Source: Ampelocalamus luodianensis (taxonomy: Eukaryota; Streptophyta; Magnoliopsida; Poales; Poaceae). Taken from it: a DNA stretch of 64,000 nt. Positions 11,155 through 23,348 of the stretch are shown piece after piece. Positions within the stretch are counted from its first letter, which is position 1, and each line of letters starts with the position of its first letter. The stretch lies in assembly GCA_036346255.1 (NCBI GenBank), contig CM070619.1, positions 35,284,342 through 35,348,341 of the forward strand. Reading direction: 5' to 3'. Both the position numbers and the translations under genes were made by a program. The notes below the pieces were generated by a model. The model made no database searches and was not told where the DNA came from. It saw nothing but the letters and a program-made list of their open reading frames with translations.

Positions 11155-11165
11155 TGGTATCGAGC
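11155..11165 (+). promoter_or_regulatory. Primer-binding site of element C
   Basis: TGGTATCGAGC, three bases after the LTR end, followed by GGGCTTTAGG as in H. It matches initiator tRNA-Met except for CAG reduced to CG, either a mutation or a base-calling error. Confidence 0.8.
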
Positions 11166-14100
11166 GGGCTTTAGGTTCGTGGTTAATAGAAAAATATTAA
11201 ATTGACACACTGTACACAGTAGGTGGGATTGGGAATTACATTGCTTCCACATTATCTATTGCTATGTTTCATTTGTTGGGCAGTTGTTGAATTGCCTCTG
11301 TGCTATCTTTCTTGTTGTTAATCTATGAAATGAGATGTTATGATATTCTATATCTATTAATCTATTCTATGATTGCCATGAGATGATCATGTATAATCAT
11401 ATTTGATTATATTGTTTTTGCGCGTCGATAATGGTTGTTAAGAATGTGGAGACCGTGGTTGTGACCTTGGACTTTGTCAGGTTATACCACCATTCGTGGT
11501 AGACGAATAGAGTAGTTACCCCGATTACCCTAGTTGCAGGAGTTGAGCGTGAGCTGCTTTGGAAAGTTGTTTTCCTTCTTGACCTCAATCTTGGTAAATT
11601 CTTGATCTGTGGTGGATGATGAATTTCTCTGGGGTTCTTGGTTTATGGGGGTTGTTGAGTGTCAATGGTCTGTAATGGTTCTCTAAAACAATTATTGTTT
11701 TCCGGCTGTTGAGTCGCTTTTGCTATTTGTGATCTTTCTCAATTGGCAATTATTGATAATTTCTTGATTGTTCCTTCTTTCTCTTTAGCAAAGAATGACT
11801 CATTTATTCGTTTGATAGTTGGGTATTGAGAGTTTGAAGTTGCAAGTTTGTTAGCATGAGAAAGCTTCGGCTCTACGTGTTCCTTTTGGATTATTCCGAG
11901 TGTTGAAGTTTAAGGCATCTCTTTTCTGTTGGAAATTGTTAAAATCTTTTTGTGATGCCTCGTTATGGTTAAATCAGAGATTGTAATCAAATAACTTGAT
12001 ATGGTATGGGTATCAAGATGAGTCATTGGTATGGTGCACAATTAATATTAATTAGTAACCTTGGAAGTGAAATTGATTAAGTTGATGTTGTCTTTTCCTA
12101 GTTTTTGATGAACGGTATATATGAGTAGTGATTGAGAGATATCAAGAAGTATGGAACCTTGATGAACTAGTTTGGTCATTAAAACTTTTTAGGTTGCTAA
12201 ATTTGTTGGGTTCTTTGGTTCCCATGGATTAATTTAATTGTGTGGAAAGAAAAAATTAGAGGGAATACCAGATTTACGTATTCCTTAGTATGATTGGTTA
12301 CTGGAACTGTGTATAACTGGTTGACTGGATTGAATATCGGTGGATCTAGAATCTATGAGAAGAGTTCTATGTAGTTCTTATGTATAGAATGACGCGATGA
12401 ATTTGGTTGTAACGTTGTTAAGACTTTTGATCGATAGAAGATTTCGACTTTTGAAGTTTTAGCGTATTTTTGCTGAAATCCAAATATGATGAGGAACAGT
12501 TGGATACGTGTTTGTTAATATCCATGTGATTTGGGAATAAAAGTAGGTAGCAACTAGATTTCATAATGAAGCGCTTGATAACAACAATGGTTGTAGTATA
12601 ACCTATTATGTGTTGCGCTTTGAGTTAAGCATCGCTAAAAGTTGAACTGATATGATATAATAGGTGGCTTATGCCCACATGATTGTGAAATAACCGGATG
12701 AAATTGTGTCCCTGATGAAAGGGTTTTGGTAGGAGCTTTTCAATTGTATAGTAGACCCCTTCTAAACTTAAGAGGTTGATGTAGTGATGTTGTCTGGTTT
12801 TGGTATACTCTCATTTTGAAGATGGGATAAAAAGGTAGTATGGAATAATTTGGTGAAACTTTGGGGGTTTTCTAATGGAATAGTTGATGATAAATATTCA
12901 TGTTCAGAGTATATTATTCTTGATGTTAGTAAAATTATCTGTAAGAAATGGTGACTTGTGTGTGTGGTGACTGAGTTGCTTTGAGCAAAGTGACATGTTG
13001 AAAAAAATTTATTGGTTCTTAAGTGGTTCCTATGACTTGGTCTTAAGAGCTTATTCTGTTTAAGCTAGCAAGGTGATGTAGTAATCACCGAAAATAACCT
13101 TCCTTGTTAAAGGAATGAGTCAAGTATAAGTAATTGAGCTTTAAGTCTCGTTTCGCATCTTGCAGTCTATTTGAGAGTGCTTAAACCTTGTGCAGTTGTT
13201 CCTTAAGAGTATATCAATTTTCAAAGGGCTTTACCTTCTTCTCATTTGTGGTTTGGTATTCGCTTTCAGTAGGGATTGAGCCCTCGACTGTTGACTTTCC
13301 CTTATGTTTTTCGAGTACTTTGCTTAAGTGACAGTTTTCCTTGGTCTTGTGTTCACTGCGGGTGGCACATGTTTTCCAAGTTGTCGAAAAATTGATTCCA
13401 TTCGCTCTTTCTTTTGAGGAAGAATCAACCAATTCGTTTCACCTGAGTCTTTTGAGGTGTTGAATAATTGTAGTGGTGAAACTATGGGTTGTAAGTTATT
13501 CCATGTGCGCTGGAGGATGAAATAATTTCGTAATATAGTTCTTTGAAAGAAGTCTAACTCAATGGAATTTTATCTTATGAGGTTAAACTGATTGCATTGT
13601 TACAGCTAGTAGAACCTATAGTGAGTGTGATCCAAGATCTTCCGGTTCACTTCGGGCGGAACATTAGAATTACTGAAAGTATAGAAATATTGATCAATTT
13701 TATAGAGTATTACAATTTGGTAGTATTGCAAGGCTATGAGAGTTAAACTTGATGATGTGATTTAATGAGAGTGGGATTATAAAGTAATCGAATCGTCATG
13801 TCAATTAATGGGATAATGGAAAATGTTGAGTAATGTCAAGAGTGATTTGGCTCTAAATGAGTAACGCTCTGAGAGTTATAATCCTTGTAATGGTTAACTG
13901 GTCAAGAAAATATTTTCATGATGATTTTATTGAGTGAGTATGTTGGAATTGTGGATTTTTAGGGATTTAATCTGAGGATTTCCCTATACTTTATATGAGA
14001 ATTTCGTTGCAAAAGTCTTGGAGGTTAAATTTGGGCTTTGCATTGTTATGCTAGAACTTTGAACGCCATTGATAATGTGAAAAGTAGTAAAAGGGTGGAT

Positions 14101-14803
14101 TTGAGCAAAGGGATGGTCATTGATAGAATTTTTTTTTTTATGAAATACATGAGAAAATGTGATGTGAATTCCGAGTTGTCCATTCTTGAGGATTGAGGTA
14201 ACGTGATTACGTGTGAAGATCCATTTTGGGATGCATCAGAAGTTATCTATCAAAGTAATTCTGTCAGTAAAGGAAATCGGTTAGAGAATGTTTTGTAAGA
14301 TCATCAGAGTCCCGTTTCAAAGGTGTGGACAAGGTGTTTCGATTTGGGTTGGCGTTGAGATCGCCAAGTTAAGAGTAACAAGTTAGTGTGTTGTGCGATG
14401 AATTGGGATTCCGAAAAATTGAGAGAAACTTTATTTCTAAAGGAGAAATTGAGAAAAGATTATTTCCTCGAGTACTGAATCACTCTCTTGATCTTGTTTG
14501 AGCTATGAATTTATGACGGACGTCTTTCGCAATTTGGGTTTGACTTTATGTTGGCTTGTGTGGTTCTTATCTATTCAGAAAGAATAAAAGAAATGATGGA
14601 ATTGGATATTCGAGTGATTTCTCTTTTGGCGATCGTGGTGTTTATTTGCAGATTTTCTAATTTAAAGGTGGAAGATTTTCGTGATAAATCTTCGATTCGA
14701 ATTTGACTCTTTTAGTACCAAGTTGGTAACGCTTGGTCGCGATGAGAGTCCTTCATTTTCGCCATTATGTTGGTAAAAGAGTGTGTTTAAAGTGAGTTAC
14801 ATC

Positions 14804-15180
14804 GTGTGGTTCGGTATCTTTGGGAAGTTTAACCCAAGATACATTGGCTTGTTCTCGCTAGTTGGCGACGCTGTGTTTGTCTCGAGTCCGCGCGTGAGTA
14901 TGTAATGTCTTGTATGTTATGGTGTTGAGTGAGTACCGGAGATCCGAGTTTGAGGTTTCGCTTGCGCCGTTGACCATCGAGTGAGGTCTTACCTCGAGTC
15001 TTGTCCGATGAGTGTACCGGAATGTTGAGTTGAGCGTTAGTACGCACGCCGATTTACGCCCCGGTGTTGTGGTCTCTTCGTTGGAGAGATAGGCCACTTG
15101 AGAGTTGAAGTCTCGCGTGAGCGAGTTTAGTAAGAGTTGATCGCGTTGGTATCAGTTGTTAAGTTCTAGTCGCGGTTTTC
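14804..15180 (+). pseudogene. Vestigial integrase C-terminus and chromodomain, element C
   Basis: From 14804 the frame reads VWFGIFGKFNPRYIGLFSLV. This resembles the GK(L/V)SPR(Y/F)(I/V)GPF region of gypsy integrase C-termini. After stops and shifts, about 15093-15130 reads AT.ELKSRVSEF, a decayed form of the chromodomain end EATWELE.RMRE.YP. The copies in H and I are better preserved. It cannot encode a working protein. The shared decay in C and I suggests they moved as already broken templates. Confidence 0.55.
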
Positions 15181-15222
15181 TTTCGTGTATATTGGTGTTT
15201 AGATTCGGGGTCGAATCCTGTT

Positions 15223-15235
15223 AAGGGGGGTAGAA
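15223..15235 (+). promoter_or_regulatory. Polypurine tract of element C
   Basis: AAGGGGGGTAGAA directly precedes TGTAATACCCC of the 3' LTR. Near-identical tracts precede the 3' LTRs of H and I. Confidence 0.85.
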
Positions 15236-16750
15236 TGTAATACCCCGAAAGTGTGTTAAGCCTTAATCGGGGGAGATTAAATATTCGGAGAGAATTCAAT
15301 GGTTTTCTGAAAGGACCTTTTGGTTAATTTCGCAGCTTCAATAGTTGAAAAGGGGGAAATCAGTGTTTTTAGTCACTCTCGGCTTGGGCCCAACCCATGG
15401 AGCCCAAGGCAGCCGGCCAAAGGGGGCACCACTCCCCAAACCTAACCGCAGCCCCTCCTCCCCACTTCCCCACGCCCCACCCCTCCCCCTTGGTGGCCTC
15501 CACTCCCCTCTCTCACGCCTCCTCCTGGTTACCTCCCTTCCACCCTCCCAAGCATCCTCCAAGTTCCCCATTGCTGCTGTCCAAAGGTAGAAGAAGGACC
15601 CCCATTGCGGCTGGCTAAGGAGGAAGAGAAGGAGGAGGAGAAGAGGGAAGGAAGAGGGGAGAAGAGAAGGGAGAAGAGAAGAAAGCGGGATCCCATCCGG
15701 AGTTCGTGATCTTCAGCTGCGCCAAGGGTAACTAGCTTCGTTTGTTGTTGTGTGTTTAGTCGTAGAACCGAAATCGAGTAGTTTTGGCAAGATTGAAGTC
15801 GGCCTGTTAAAGTTGCAATTCTGTCCAGAATGTTGCGCGGCCAGTTTCATGTGGTTAGAGGCAGAATTAGGAGTTTGGATCTCCTAGAGAGTTGTAGGTT
15901 ATGTTCTTAGCTTTCGTTGGCCGCCAAGATCGCCCAAATCCGATTAACGGTCTGGGAGATATGATTTTTCTAATGCTGCTGTCCCGTGGTTCTGTCAGTT
16001 TCTGGCAGTCCGTAGTAATTTGGTTAAAACTGCTATTTAAAAGGAGAATCAGGGGATCTCAGTATAACGAAAAATGTGGGTAATTTCTGTACCTTTTCAT
16101 AGAGATAAAGAACATGAGATTTGGACTTTCGTAGCAAAAGTTATGGTGGTTTTAGCGTACTGTCCAGAGAACCCGACGAGAATTCTGTCGTTTGATGTTT
16201 GGTTTGATAGGGGAAATTAAGGGCAGAATCAAGAGGGCTCCTCAACTAGGTTTATTTAGGTAATCCAATTACCTTTTCAGAAAGTCTAAGAGCATCTTAA
16301 TTGGACTCTTGAGCAGGAAGTTGTGTATTTTAGAATTTGGCTGTTTTCAGTAAGCACCAAAACGTTCGCTAGGAATTGGGGGTTTTTGTTAACACTTGAG
16401 AGTTAGCGAGTTTTGTTGTGTTATTATTTATGCTCTTGGTCCAGCGTGTTGGCCTTAGATTGGGATACCTTTATGTTCAGGTGGGAGCGCGGTTCCAGGG
16501 GCATCACCCTCTTCGCGTCCACCGTTCTCGCACAGTTGAGGCAAATATTCGGGCTATTGTATATTTATGCTTGTATGCTGTGACTGTTTGTGTTTGGCTC
16601 ATAATAGCTATGCATGGATGTTATGGTGATGAGTCCCAATTTATCTTGGTGAATGCAAGTACTCTGTTTGAGTGACTAATTATGACTGTTTGATAGAGGA
16701 TGCTAATACTGTGATGCGTAATAACCATGCAAGATTGATAGTATGGTAAG
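15236..16750 (+). mobile_element. 3' LTR of element C, left part (before insertion B)
   Basis: Starts TGTAATACCCC. It contains a CT-rich then GA-rich segment (15420-15690), four or so CTGTCCAG-type modules and the donor-like TTGAG|GCAAAT at 16541 (weaker than in other copies, T of GCAAGT position changed). Element B is inserted after GTAAG (16746-16750). With the right part, the LTR is about 2.5 kb. Confidence 0.9.
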
Positions 16751-17835
16751 TGTAACATCCTCATTTTGTCTTGTGTTTCAAATGTAATAAAATGAGGGTA
16801 AATTAAAACTTTTCCTTCACCCTTTTACTCTTGAAACTTTTCTGAAATTCTTGTAAAGGAATTTTGGGAAATTCAAAATCAAAATCCTCATTTATCTCAA
16901 GTCAAAACCTTCTGGGTGAAATCCTATGTCAAACCCTTGGAAATAAATTTTCCTGGGTTCTAGGGTTGCTTGGTAACACCTCTGAATTATTTCATAATTT
17001 TTGGAAATTATTTGAAATATTTTAGAGGCAAGTCAAACCTTGGTCAACCCTCTGAAATCACCTTCTGGAATTTATGGAGAAAATTTCAGTACACAAAAAT
17101 CTCTGAAATTTTAGGGAAGGTTAACCCTAAGGTCAGGAAGCTCCAGTTAAAATTTCATAAATTTTGGAGTTGATTTGATACCTCAATTGAATCCCCAAAG
17201 TTTCAGGTTTAAAAATCAAACCCTAACTGGTTTGTACTGTTCATTGGACTCGAGTCAGGCTCGGGCTCGAGTCACTTGACTCGACCGAGCCAACTAATCG
17301 CGCCGCGCCAGATTCAACCGTCTTGCGCGCTATCACCGTTGGATTTCCATCGAACGGCTCTCATTCGTAAGCATTCGGACAACTCCGGTTGCCATCGATT
17401 CTCGGCCGTTGGATCCCGATCCAACCGTCGCGGACCGCACTGCAGTTCACTTCGTCTTTACAATTAGCGATCGCGTCGTGGCCGTTCAAATCTCATCCGG
17501 CTGCCAGCATCTAATGAGGTTGGGCTCAACCCACTAAAACACTTTGGACTCGAACCACTTTGTGTCACTGACCGGTGGGCCCGCTCGCATCGCTGGTCAT
17601 CTTCCTCCTCCCACCGAGCGCATGCCCGCCTGTGCGCCATGGCAGAGAGAGGAGGTGACTTGTCACCTCCTTGAGCCCTTTAAATGGCTAAATGCTGCCA
17701 TGCATTAAATGCACACCGGCTGCTCCTCCCCAAAGTCGTCTCCTACCTGCTCCCGTCACTCACGATGCCATGGCGGGGGCATGAACCCAGTCCACCCGAG
17801 AGCTTGGGCTTAACCCTAGCTTGAGCTCCTTGAGC

Positions 17836-17843
17836 TATAAATA
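17836..17843 (+). promoter_or_regulatory. TATA box of B 5' LTR
   Basis: TATAAATA inside GAGC..GCTCC, repeated at 24403-24410 in the 3' LTR. It sits about 1.1 kb from the LTR start and is the probable core promoter of the element. Confidence 0.65.
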
Positions 17844-20074
17844 GCTCCCTGGCTCCCCCTCGGTTCCCTTTCAAAACCCAGTGGTCTTGCCGAGCATCCT
17901 TGGTGCCAAAAGCACCTAAGACCGCCATTGTTGAGCTGGGAGCTCCTCGGTGCAACCGTGCTCCAGTGGCGTTTCTTCCTCTCTTTTTGTTTCAGTGTGT
18001 GCCTCTCACCTCCTGGAACAAAACCCCTAACCTAATTGTGGTTGCTTTTCACAGGAGCAGCCCAATTTCGGGGAATTGTTCCTTTCGGCCGTGAGCACCC
18101 CCTTCTTCCTCATCACCGGTAAGAAGCTCTATTCTTCAATTCTTTACTCTGGGGGCTTCTTTGAGCTTGGTTGGAGCTAACCCGATGACGCGGTCGTGTT
18201 ATCTTTGCTCAGAGCACCTTCTCCGAGTTGTCTTCTCCAAGTCCGGCAACCTTCTTCGTCGCCGGAGCAACTCCGTCCATCCCTGGACCTCCCCTACCCT
18301 CAGGTACCCTTCTAGTAGCCCCTAGAAGCTTGGGCACCCGCTGGAATGGTTTATTGCGGAGCTTTTGGTCATTATGCATTTCAGCCGTTGTGGTCGCCGC
18401 CGCTCATCGTCGGCTAGCCGCCGTTCTGGGACACCGCCGACGGTGTGGGTGGTCCCGATGGGTGCGCAATGCTATTGCGGTTCCATTTTGGCACTTAGCT
18501 CCGCCGCCATGCCTTGGGTCGCGGCGACAAGCGGAGGTGCCCTCGGTTTTGTTGTCGGACAAACGGCGGTGCGTAATATCGTTCGGACACGATGTGGCGT
18601 TCATTAATGATAATCATTGTTAATCATGGGTTAGTAATCATTAGCTGTCCTAAACCCACCTCCTCGATTCTTGACCAGGGGCGTCATTTTCAAACCCCCT
18701 CGCGGCGCGCGTTTAAACCCGACATGTGACTTGCATCGCCGACGGTGGGCCCCTATTGTCGATAGCCCTGTTCAAATCATAAGCGGCCCAATCAACCTCG
18801 GTAGTTCGATATTGGATCGTGGCGGGATCGTGGAGCAATTGGATCGTCCGAAAGCTCCTCAATCGACCCTTCATCGCTTGATCAACGGTCCAGTTGTGCG
18901 AGCAATTGACCGTCCAAGGTCACAATGATCGAATCGTTGGAATCAAATCCAACGGTGCGCCGCGCGCGCATGTTGAATCGATGCGTCGCGTGGGCGTCGG
19001 ATCTTTATCGCGCCCACGTTGAGCCACGCCTTTTCTTTTCGGTTGAGGGATATAAAATTCCTCGCGAGCTTTATCTTTCTCTTGAAAAATGTTGTTAAAA
19101 CTTTAGAAATTCATATCTTTTCATTTTAAATCCTTTTGGGTGATTTCAGTAGTGTTAATTTCCTTTTAAGTTAGAGATTAATCTAGAAATGTTTCAGGCC
19201 TGTTAAGAACCAGAAATGTTGTGAATCGATTTTGGCCTTTTCAGCCTCTAGTAAATATTCCAAAAATGCTATAAAAACTTAAAAAATCCATAACTTGTTC
19301 TCTGTAAGTCCAAATAGAGCGAACTAAATTTTGTTAATTTCCTTTAGGGATGAACTTTAATGAAGGACCAGTTTGCTAGTGGTCTTTGCTACTAATATAA
19401 ATGATGCCCTAGTTTTAGAACTTAGAAAAATCATAACTAATTCGTTATAACTCCCAGTGACCTGAAATTTTATATGGGTTATCACCACACCAGTAGGTAG
19501 CCACCCTAAAATTTCAGCTCCAAAATCTTTCTAGAAAATATTTTTGCTCTGATTGCTAATTATGGCCGAAAATAGGTTTTTAGAGAATATCTTTTGCACC
19601 ACAAATCCAAGTTAGGTTTTTCCAATTCCTATGTCTAGGTATATCCGTATTCTACCTTGTGTATAAATTTCGTCGCATTTGGATAATTTTTGCTTGCTCT
19701 TTTGTTTAAGTGTTGCTCGTCTTATTGGTTGTTTTCGCTCTTTCGCTTAGGATTCGATATTTGCGGTAACCCCGAGAACGACCCTCCGCAACAAATTGAG
19801 CAACTGCAAGCAGGCAAGCAGTTTGATCATTTCCCATTGATCCCCTTTACTTTTGAAGTCTAATATTTTGTTTAACTTCTATGTATGCATTGCTATTTTG
19901 TTGTTAAATTGATTAGTTAGACCTCTAGTTGCATAATCTGTAGGTAAATGGTTATCCTCCACTACCTGAGCCTAGGTTATTTGCTGTGGTTAGAGTTCGA
20001 TGGATGACCTCTTATCACTTAGTAGATTTCGAATAAATATTGCTTAGCCATGCCTAGTATCGGTAGTATTGGGC

Positions 20075-20097
20075 GATCATCGACTTAGTCGATGATC
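20075..20097. repeat. Perfect 11-bp-arm hairpin in B 5' LTR
   Basis: Arms GATCATCGACT/AGTCGATGATC are separated by one base. Conserved in the other LTR at 26667-26689. Confidence 0.8.
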
Positions 20098-21415
20098 TTG
20101 ATCACACAAATACTTATACTACTCCATTATGTCCAACCCTTGTGTTTTATTGATTTACAAATCAAAATAAAACAAAACTATATCTTGACTTGGGCACAAT
20201 GGTATGTTGATGTGATCTGTTGGGTGTGTTGGAATGGTGCCTAAGTCCCCAAGGACCGAGTTACTTGTGTCACTAAGCCAAGCGCTTATTGCGTGCTAAC
20301 CACACGAGGGGGATATGGAACCTCTCTTGACTAAGTACTTTGGGAGGTGTTAATTATGAGCTGGTTGGTGGGTGTGTTCTTGTGTGTGGTGTTTGGAGGA
20401 GCATTAGCGCACTGGTTAGGCTGCTCTAATGTGTCTTTCTCCGTGGGTTGCGGCTCTTAATTAGCATCGTCCATTGGAAAGCGTCTAGTTAGACTTAGCC
20501 ATGCTTGCATACCAAAGGAAGTGTGCTAACCGTGGTGGTAGAAAGGCGGTCTATCGTGTGGGTACATTGGTACACCTGCAGGTTAAAACTATTCGAATAG
20601 CCTCGTCCTAGGTTATGGACATGCTTGGTAAGGTCGTGCAAGAACTAGACTACAACCTTTTAAAAACTTAAACTTGACATGGGTGGTATGAAGGGGTACT
20701 TCATGCTATTGTTGTGGTGACTATGGGTTAGTCACTTCTAGGTTGGTGTTGTTCTCTATCTATTGTTATTTTGCCTCTCTTTATTTGAACAATAAAGTTA
20801 ATTGCAAACTTGCTTTGAATCTATTACCTTATTGTAAATGAAAACGCTTTATCTTTGAAAATAAGTCCAGAGCCTCATCCACTTAAATAAAGCTTGCATG
20901 TAGTTAATTATAGTTCTGTTATCTCACACGTCAGTCTTGCGAGTACAAAAATAAGTTTTGTACTCATCTGCTTTGCTTAATATTAATTGTTGCAGAGGAA
21001 GAAGGTGAGCCCCAAGGGCCTCACTTTTTGTGAGTCAGTGTTGCTTGTTTGTTTGGGACGATTAGTTTGCGGTCCGGTTGGTTGCCTTGTGGGTAAAGGC
21101 ACACCGATTGGATTTTGTTTATCGCCATCTTATGGCCATTTTGCTTCCGCTGTTTAAATTAGTTACTTATGTGTTATTTGGCCGGTCGGCCTCTCTTTTG
21201 TAATAACTCTCTTTATATTATGTATGTCTTTCAGTTGTTGCTTTGCTTCGGCTCTATGTGTATGAATGGAATTGATGCATGATTTTGTAACAGGGTGTGT
21301 ATCTGCATTTAAGGAAGTATACATATCTCGAGGCTTAGTTTATTTGATTTGTGCTGCTAGGACCAAGTGGATGGTTAAACAGTACAAGCCGAATAAACCG
21401 GGGTCCTCACAAAGT

Positions 21416-21428
21416 TGGTATCAGAGCC
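21416..21428 (+). promoter_or_regulatory. Primer-binding site of element B
   Basis: TGGTATCAGAGCC, a full match to the initiator tRNA-Met 3' end complement, four bases after the LTR end. Confidence 0.93.
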
Positions 21429-21999
21429 ATTCCGACCGTAGTAACCCAAGCTTGATCGTCTTTAGGATATTTTGGAAAACTTAATTTCAAAGTATCAAAT
21501 GATTTATGAAAGCTTAAGTAAGTTCTCAGATTTTATTCCTTACCTATCTTAGCTTTCTATCTCATCTTGCTCTAATTTGAGTTTTAAAAGTTGTTCTCCT
21601 TTCCTTCTCTCAAAAGATAGTCATTATCGTTTAAATTGGGTTTTGGGAACCAATGAGTTTGGCAAATTGAAGTGTTAGCTGCCCTCTACAAGGTTTTGAA
21701 GCTTCCGAAGTTGAAGATTTCAATTAGGAGGCTTGGATGCGAAATCGGACAGTGAGCATTCGATTTCCGGACAAAGAGCTCAAAGGTTTCTAAATAGGGT
21801 AGAAAATGAGAGGATAATCAACTAAAAAAAAATTGTGGGAATAAAAGGGTAGGATGTGATACTAGTTAGCTAAGTACCTAACGCTAATTTTGTCGCCTTA
21901 ACCTTGGTCTTTAGTAGTGTGCTGAAATTTTTATCTTCTCACACTATTACTCGTTCATTCAATACGGGTTAATGGCATTGAGAAGATGAGCTTGGTGTC
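21429..21999 (+). other. Leader of element B up to the internal deletion
   Basis: Untranslated leader without a convincing ORF. Somewhere around 21960-22000 it runs straight into integrase sequence, so gag to RNase H (about 3-4 kb in this lineage) has been deleted or lost by template switching. Confidence 0.6.
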
Positions 22000-23348
22000 G
22001 TGAGGTTCGGGCAACGCCTCGTGGTTCCGAAGGACATGGAGTTGCGGGATTTGATCCTCCGTGAAGCCCACGATTCTCCGTTATCCATTCATCCCGGGGC
22101 CACGAAGATGTATCATGATCTCCGACAGAGATTTTGGTGGACCCGGATGAAGAGGGAAATCGCAAGGTTCGTTGCCGAGTGCGACGTGTGTCGTCGTGTC
22201 AAGGCCGAACATCAGCGTCCGGCCGGACTGCTTCAGCCCTTACCAATTCCGGAGTGGAAATGGGATTCGGTCGGGATGGACTTTATCAACGGTCTACCCG
22301 GTCTCCAAGAAGAATGATGCCATCTGGGTCGTCATCGATCGATTGACCAAGGTGGCTCATTTTCTTCCTGTCAAGATGGACCTTCGAGTGGGTCTTCTGG
22401 CGGAGCTCTACCTAGCCCGCATCGTGAGTTTGCATGGTGTGCCAAAGACAATTGTGTCAGATCGTGGTTCGCTGTTCACGTCTCGGTTTTGGCATAGCCT
22501 GCAAGAGGCTATGGGAACTCGCCTTTCTTTCAGCTCAGCTTTTCACCCCCAAACAGATGGTCAGACCGAGAGGGTCAACCAAGTTTTGGAGGACATGCTG
22601 CGAGCTTGTGTCCTTTCCTATGGGAAGCATTGGGAGAAGTGCTTGCCATTCGCCGAGTTTTCTTATAACAACGACTTCCAAGCCGGTCTCGGCATGGCAC
22701 CATTTGAGGCCTTATACGGGAGAAAGTGTAGGACCCGTTGAACTGTGCGAGACCGTGAGAGACCTTTCTTTGGCGGACTCGATTAATGAGGCCGAGGGTC
22801 AAGTCCGACTCATTCGTGATCGCTACGCACGGCTCAATCCGGGCAAAAGAGCTATGCGGATCGCCGTCGACGTGAGTTGAGCTTTGAGCCCAATGACTTC
22901 GTTTATCTCAAGGTTTCTCCTCTAAAGGGTCACCAGCGTTTTGGTGTCAAGGGCAAGTTAGCTCCTCGATATGTCGGTCCCTACCGTGTCATCGAAAAGA
23001 AGGGAGTTGTCGCCTACAAGTTGGAGTTGCCTGCTGCACTTGCGGGAGTACATGATGTGTTCCATGTGTCCCAGCTAAAGAAGTGCCTCCGTGTTCCAAC
23101 TGAGGAAGCTCCGTTGGAAACTCTCGATGTTCAGGAGGATTTGACCTATCGCGAGCACCCTGTTCGCATACTCGAGGAGGTGAGCGAAGAACAAGGAACA
23201 AGACCATCAAGTTCCTTAAAGTTCGGTGGTCAAACCATTCGAGGATGAGGCTACTTGGGAGCGAGAAGATCGTCTTCGTGCTGACTACCCTCTTTCTTTT
23301 CGAGTGAACCAAATCTCGGACGAGATTTTTGTAAGGGGAGGTTTGTAA
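22000..23348 (+). pseudogene. Integrase-chromodomain remnant of element B
   Basis: The last third of a chromovirus pol, broken by at least four frameshifts or stops. Segment 1 (22000-22317) has the integrase zinc finger (IHPGATKMYHDL, then CDVCRRVKAEHQRP) and the first catalytic Asp (WDSVGMDF). Segment 2 (about 22310-22741) holds the other two catalytic residues (VSDRG and QTDGQTERVNQ). Segment 3 (about 22742-22880) reads NEAEGQVRLIRDR. Segment 4 (22877-23200) has the C-terminal GKLAPRYVGPYRVIEK and GVHDVFHVSQLKKCL. After another shift the chromodomain follows (KFLKVRWSNHS, EATWEREDRLRADYP) to about 23310. The stop codon TAA (23346-23348) lies inside the first bases of the 3' LTR. Many breaks could be small sequencing indels. 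Confidence 0.9.
23331..23343 (+). promoter_or_regulatory. Polypurine tract of element B
   Basis: GTAAGGGGAGGTT immediately before TGTAACATCC. It overlaps the last codons of the pol frame. Confidence 0.8.

Larger units (their letters stand above)
11152..15235 (+). mobile_element. Internal region of element C (non-autonomous, LARD-like)
   Basis: Bounded by a PBS and a polypurine tract, 4084 bases, with no ORF longer than about 80 codons that looks real. It is closely similar to the interior of element I (44087-47761; compare about 11740 onward) and more distantly to that of H. No gag, protease or RT can be read. A decayed integrase/chromodomain tail lies at its end. Length and layout fit large retrotransposon derivatives (LARDs). 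Confidence 0.8.
16751..21411 (+). mobile_element. 5' LTR of element B
   Basis: Starts TGTAACATCC, ends CCTCACA, 4661 bases, unusually long. Contains a TATA box (17836), CCGTTGGAT-type palindromes (about 17330-17430 and 18770-18960) and a perfect hairpin at 20075-20097. Several G/C-rich short frames are non-conserved between the two LTR copies and I do not regard them as genes. Confidence 0.92.

Noticed and set aside
11397..14760. gag or RT in the C interior
   Set aside because: I searched by eye for RT (F.DD, PFGL.NAP) and gag zinc knuckle motifs and found none; only the tail after 14804 is readable.
15338..15618. G/C-rich frames with Pro/Arg-rich products
   Set aside because: They lie in the CT-rich part of an LTR and are not kept in frame in related LTRs. 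Same for 34454-35042, 41313-41766 and 61037-61488.
18228..18623. 131-codon frame in B 5' LTR
   Set aside because: The 3' LTR copy (24790-25180) has indels that break it, no domain is seen, and it sits in an LTR.
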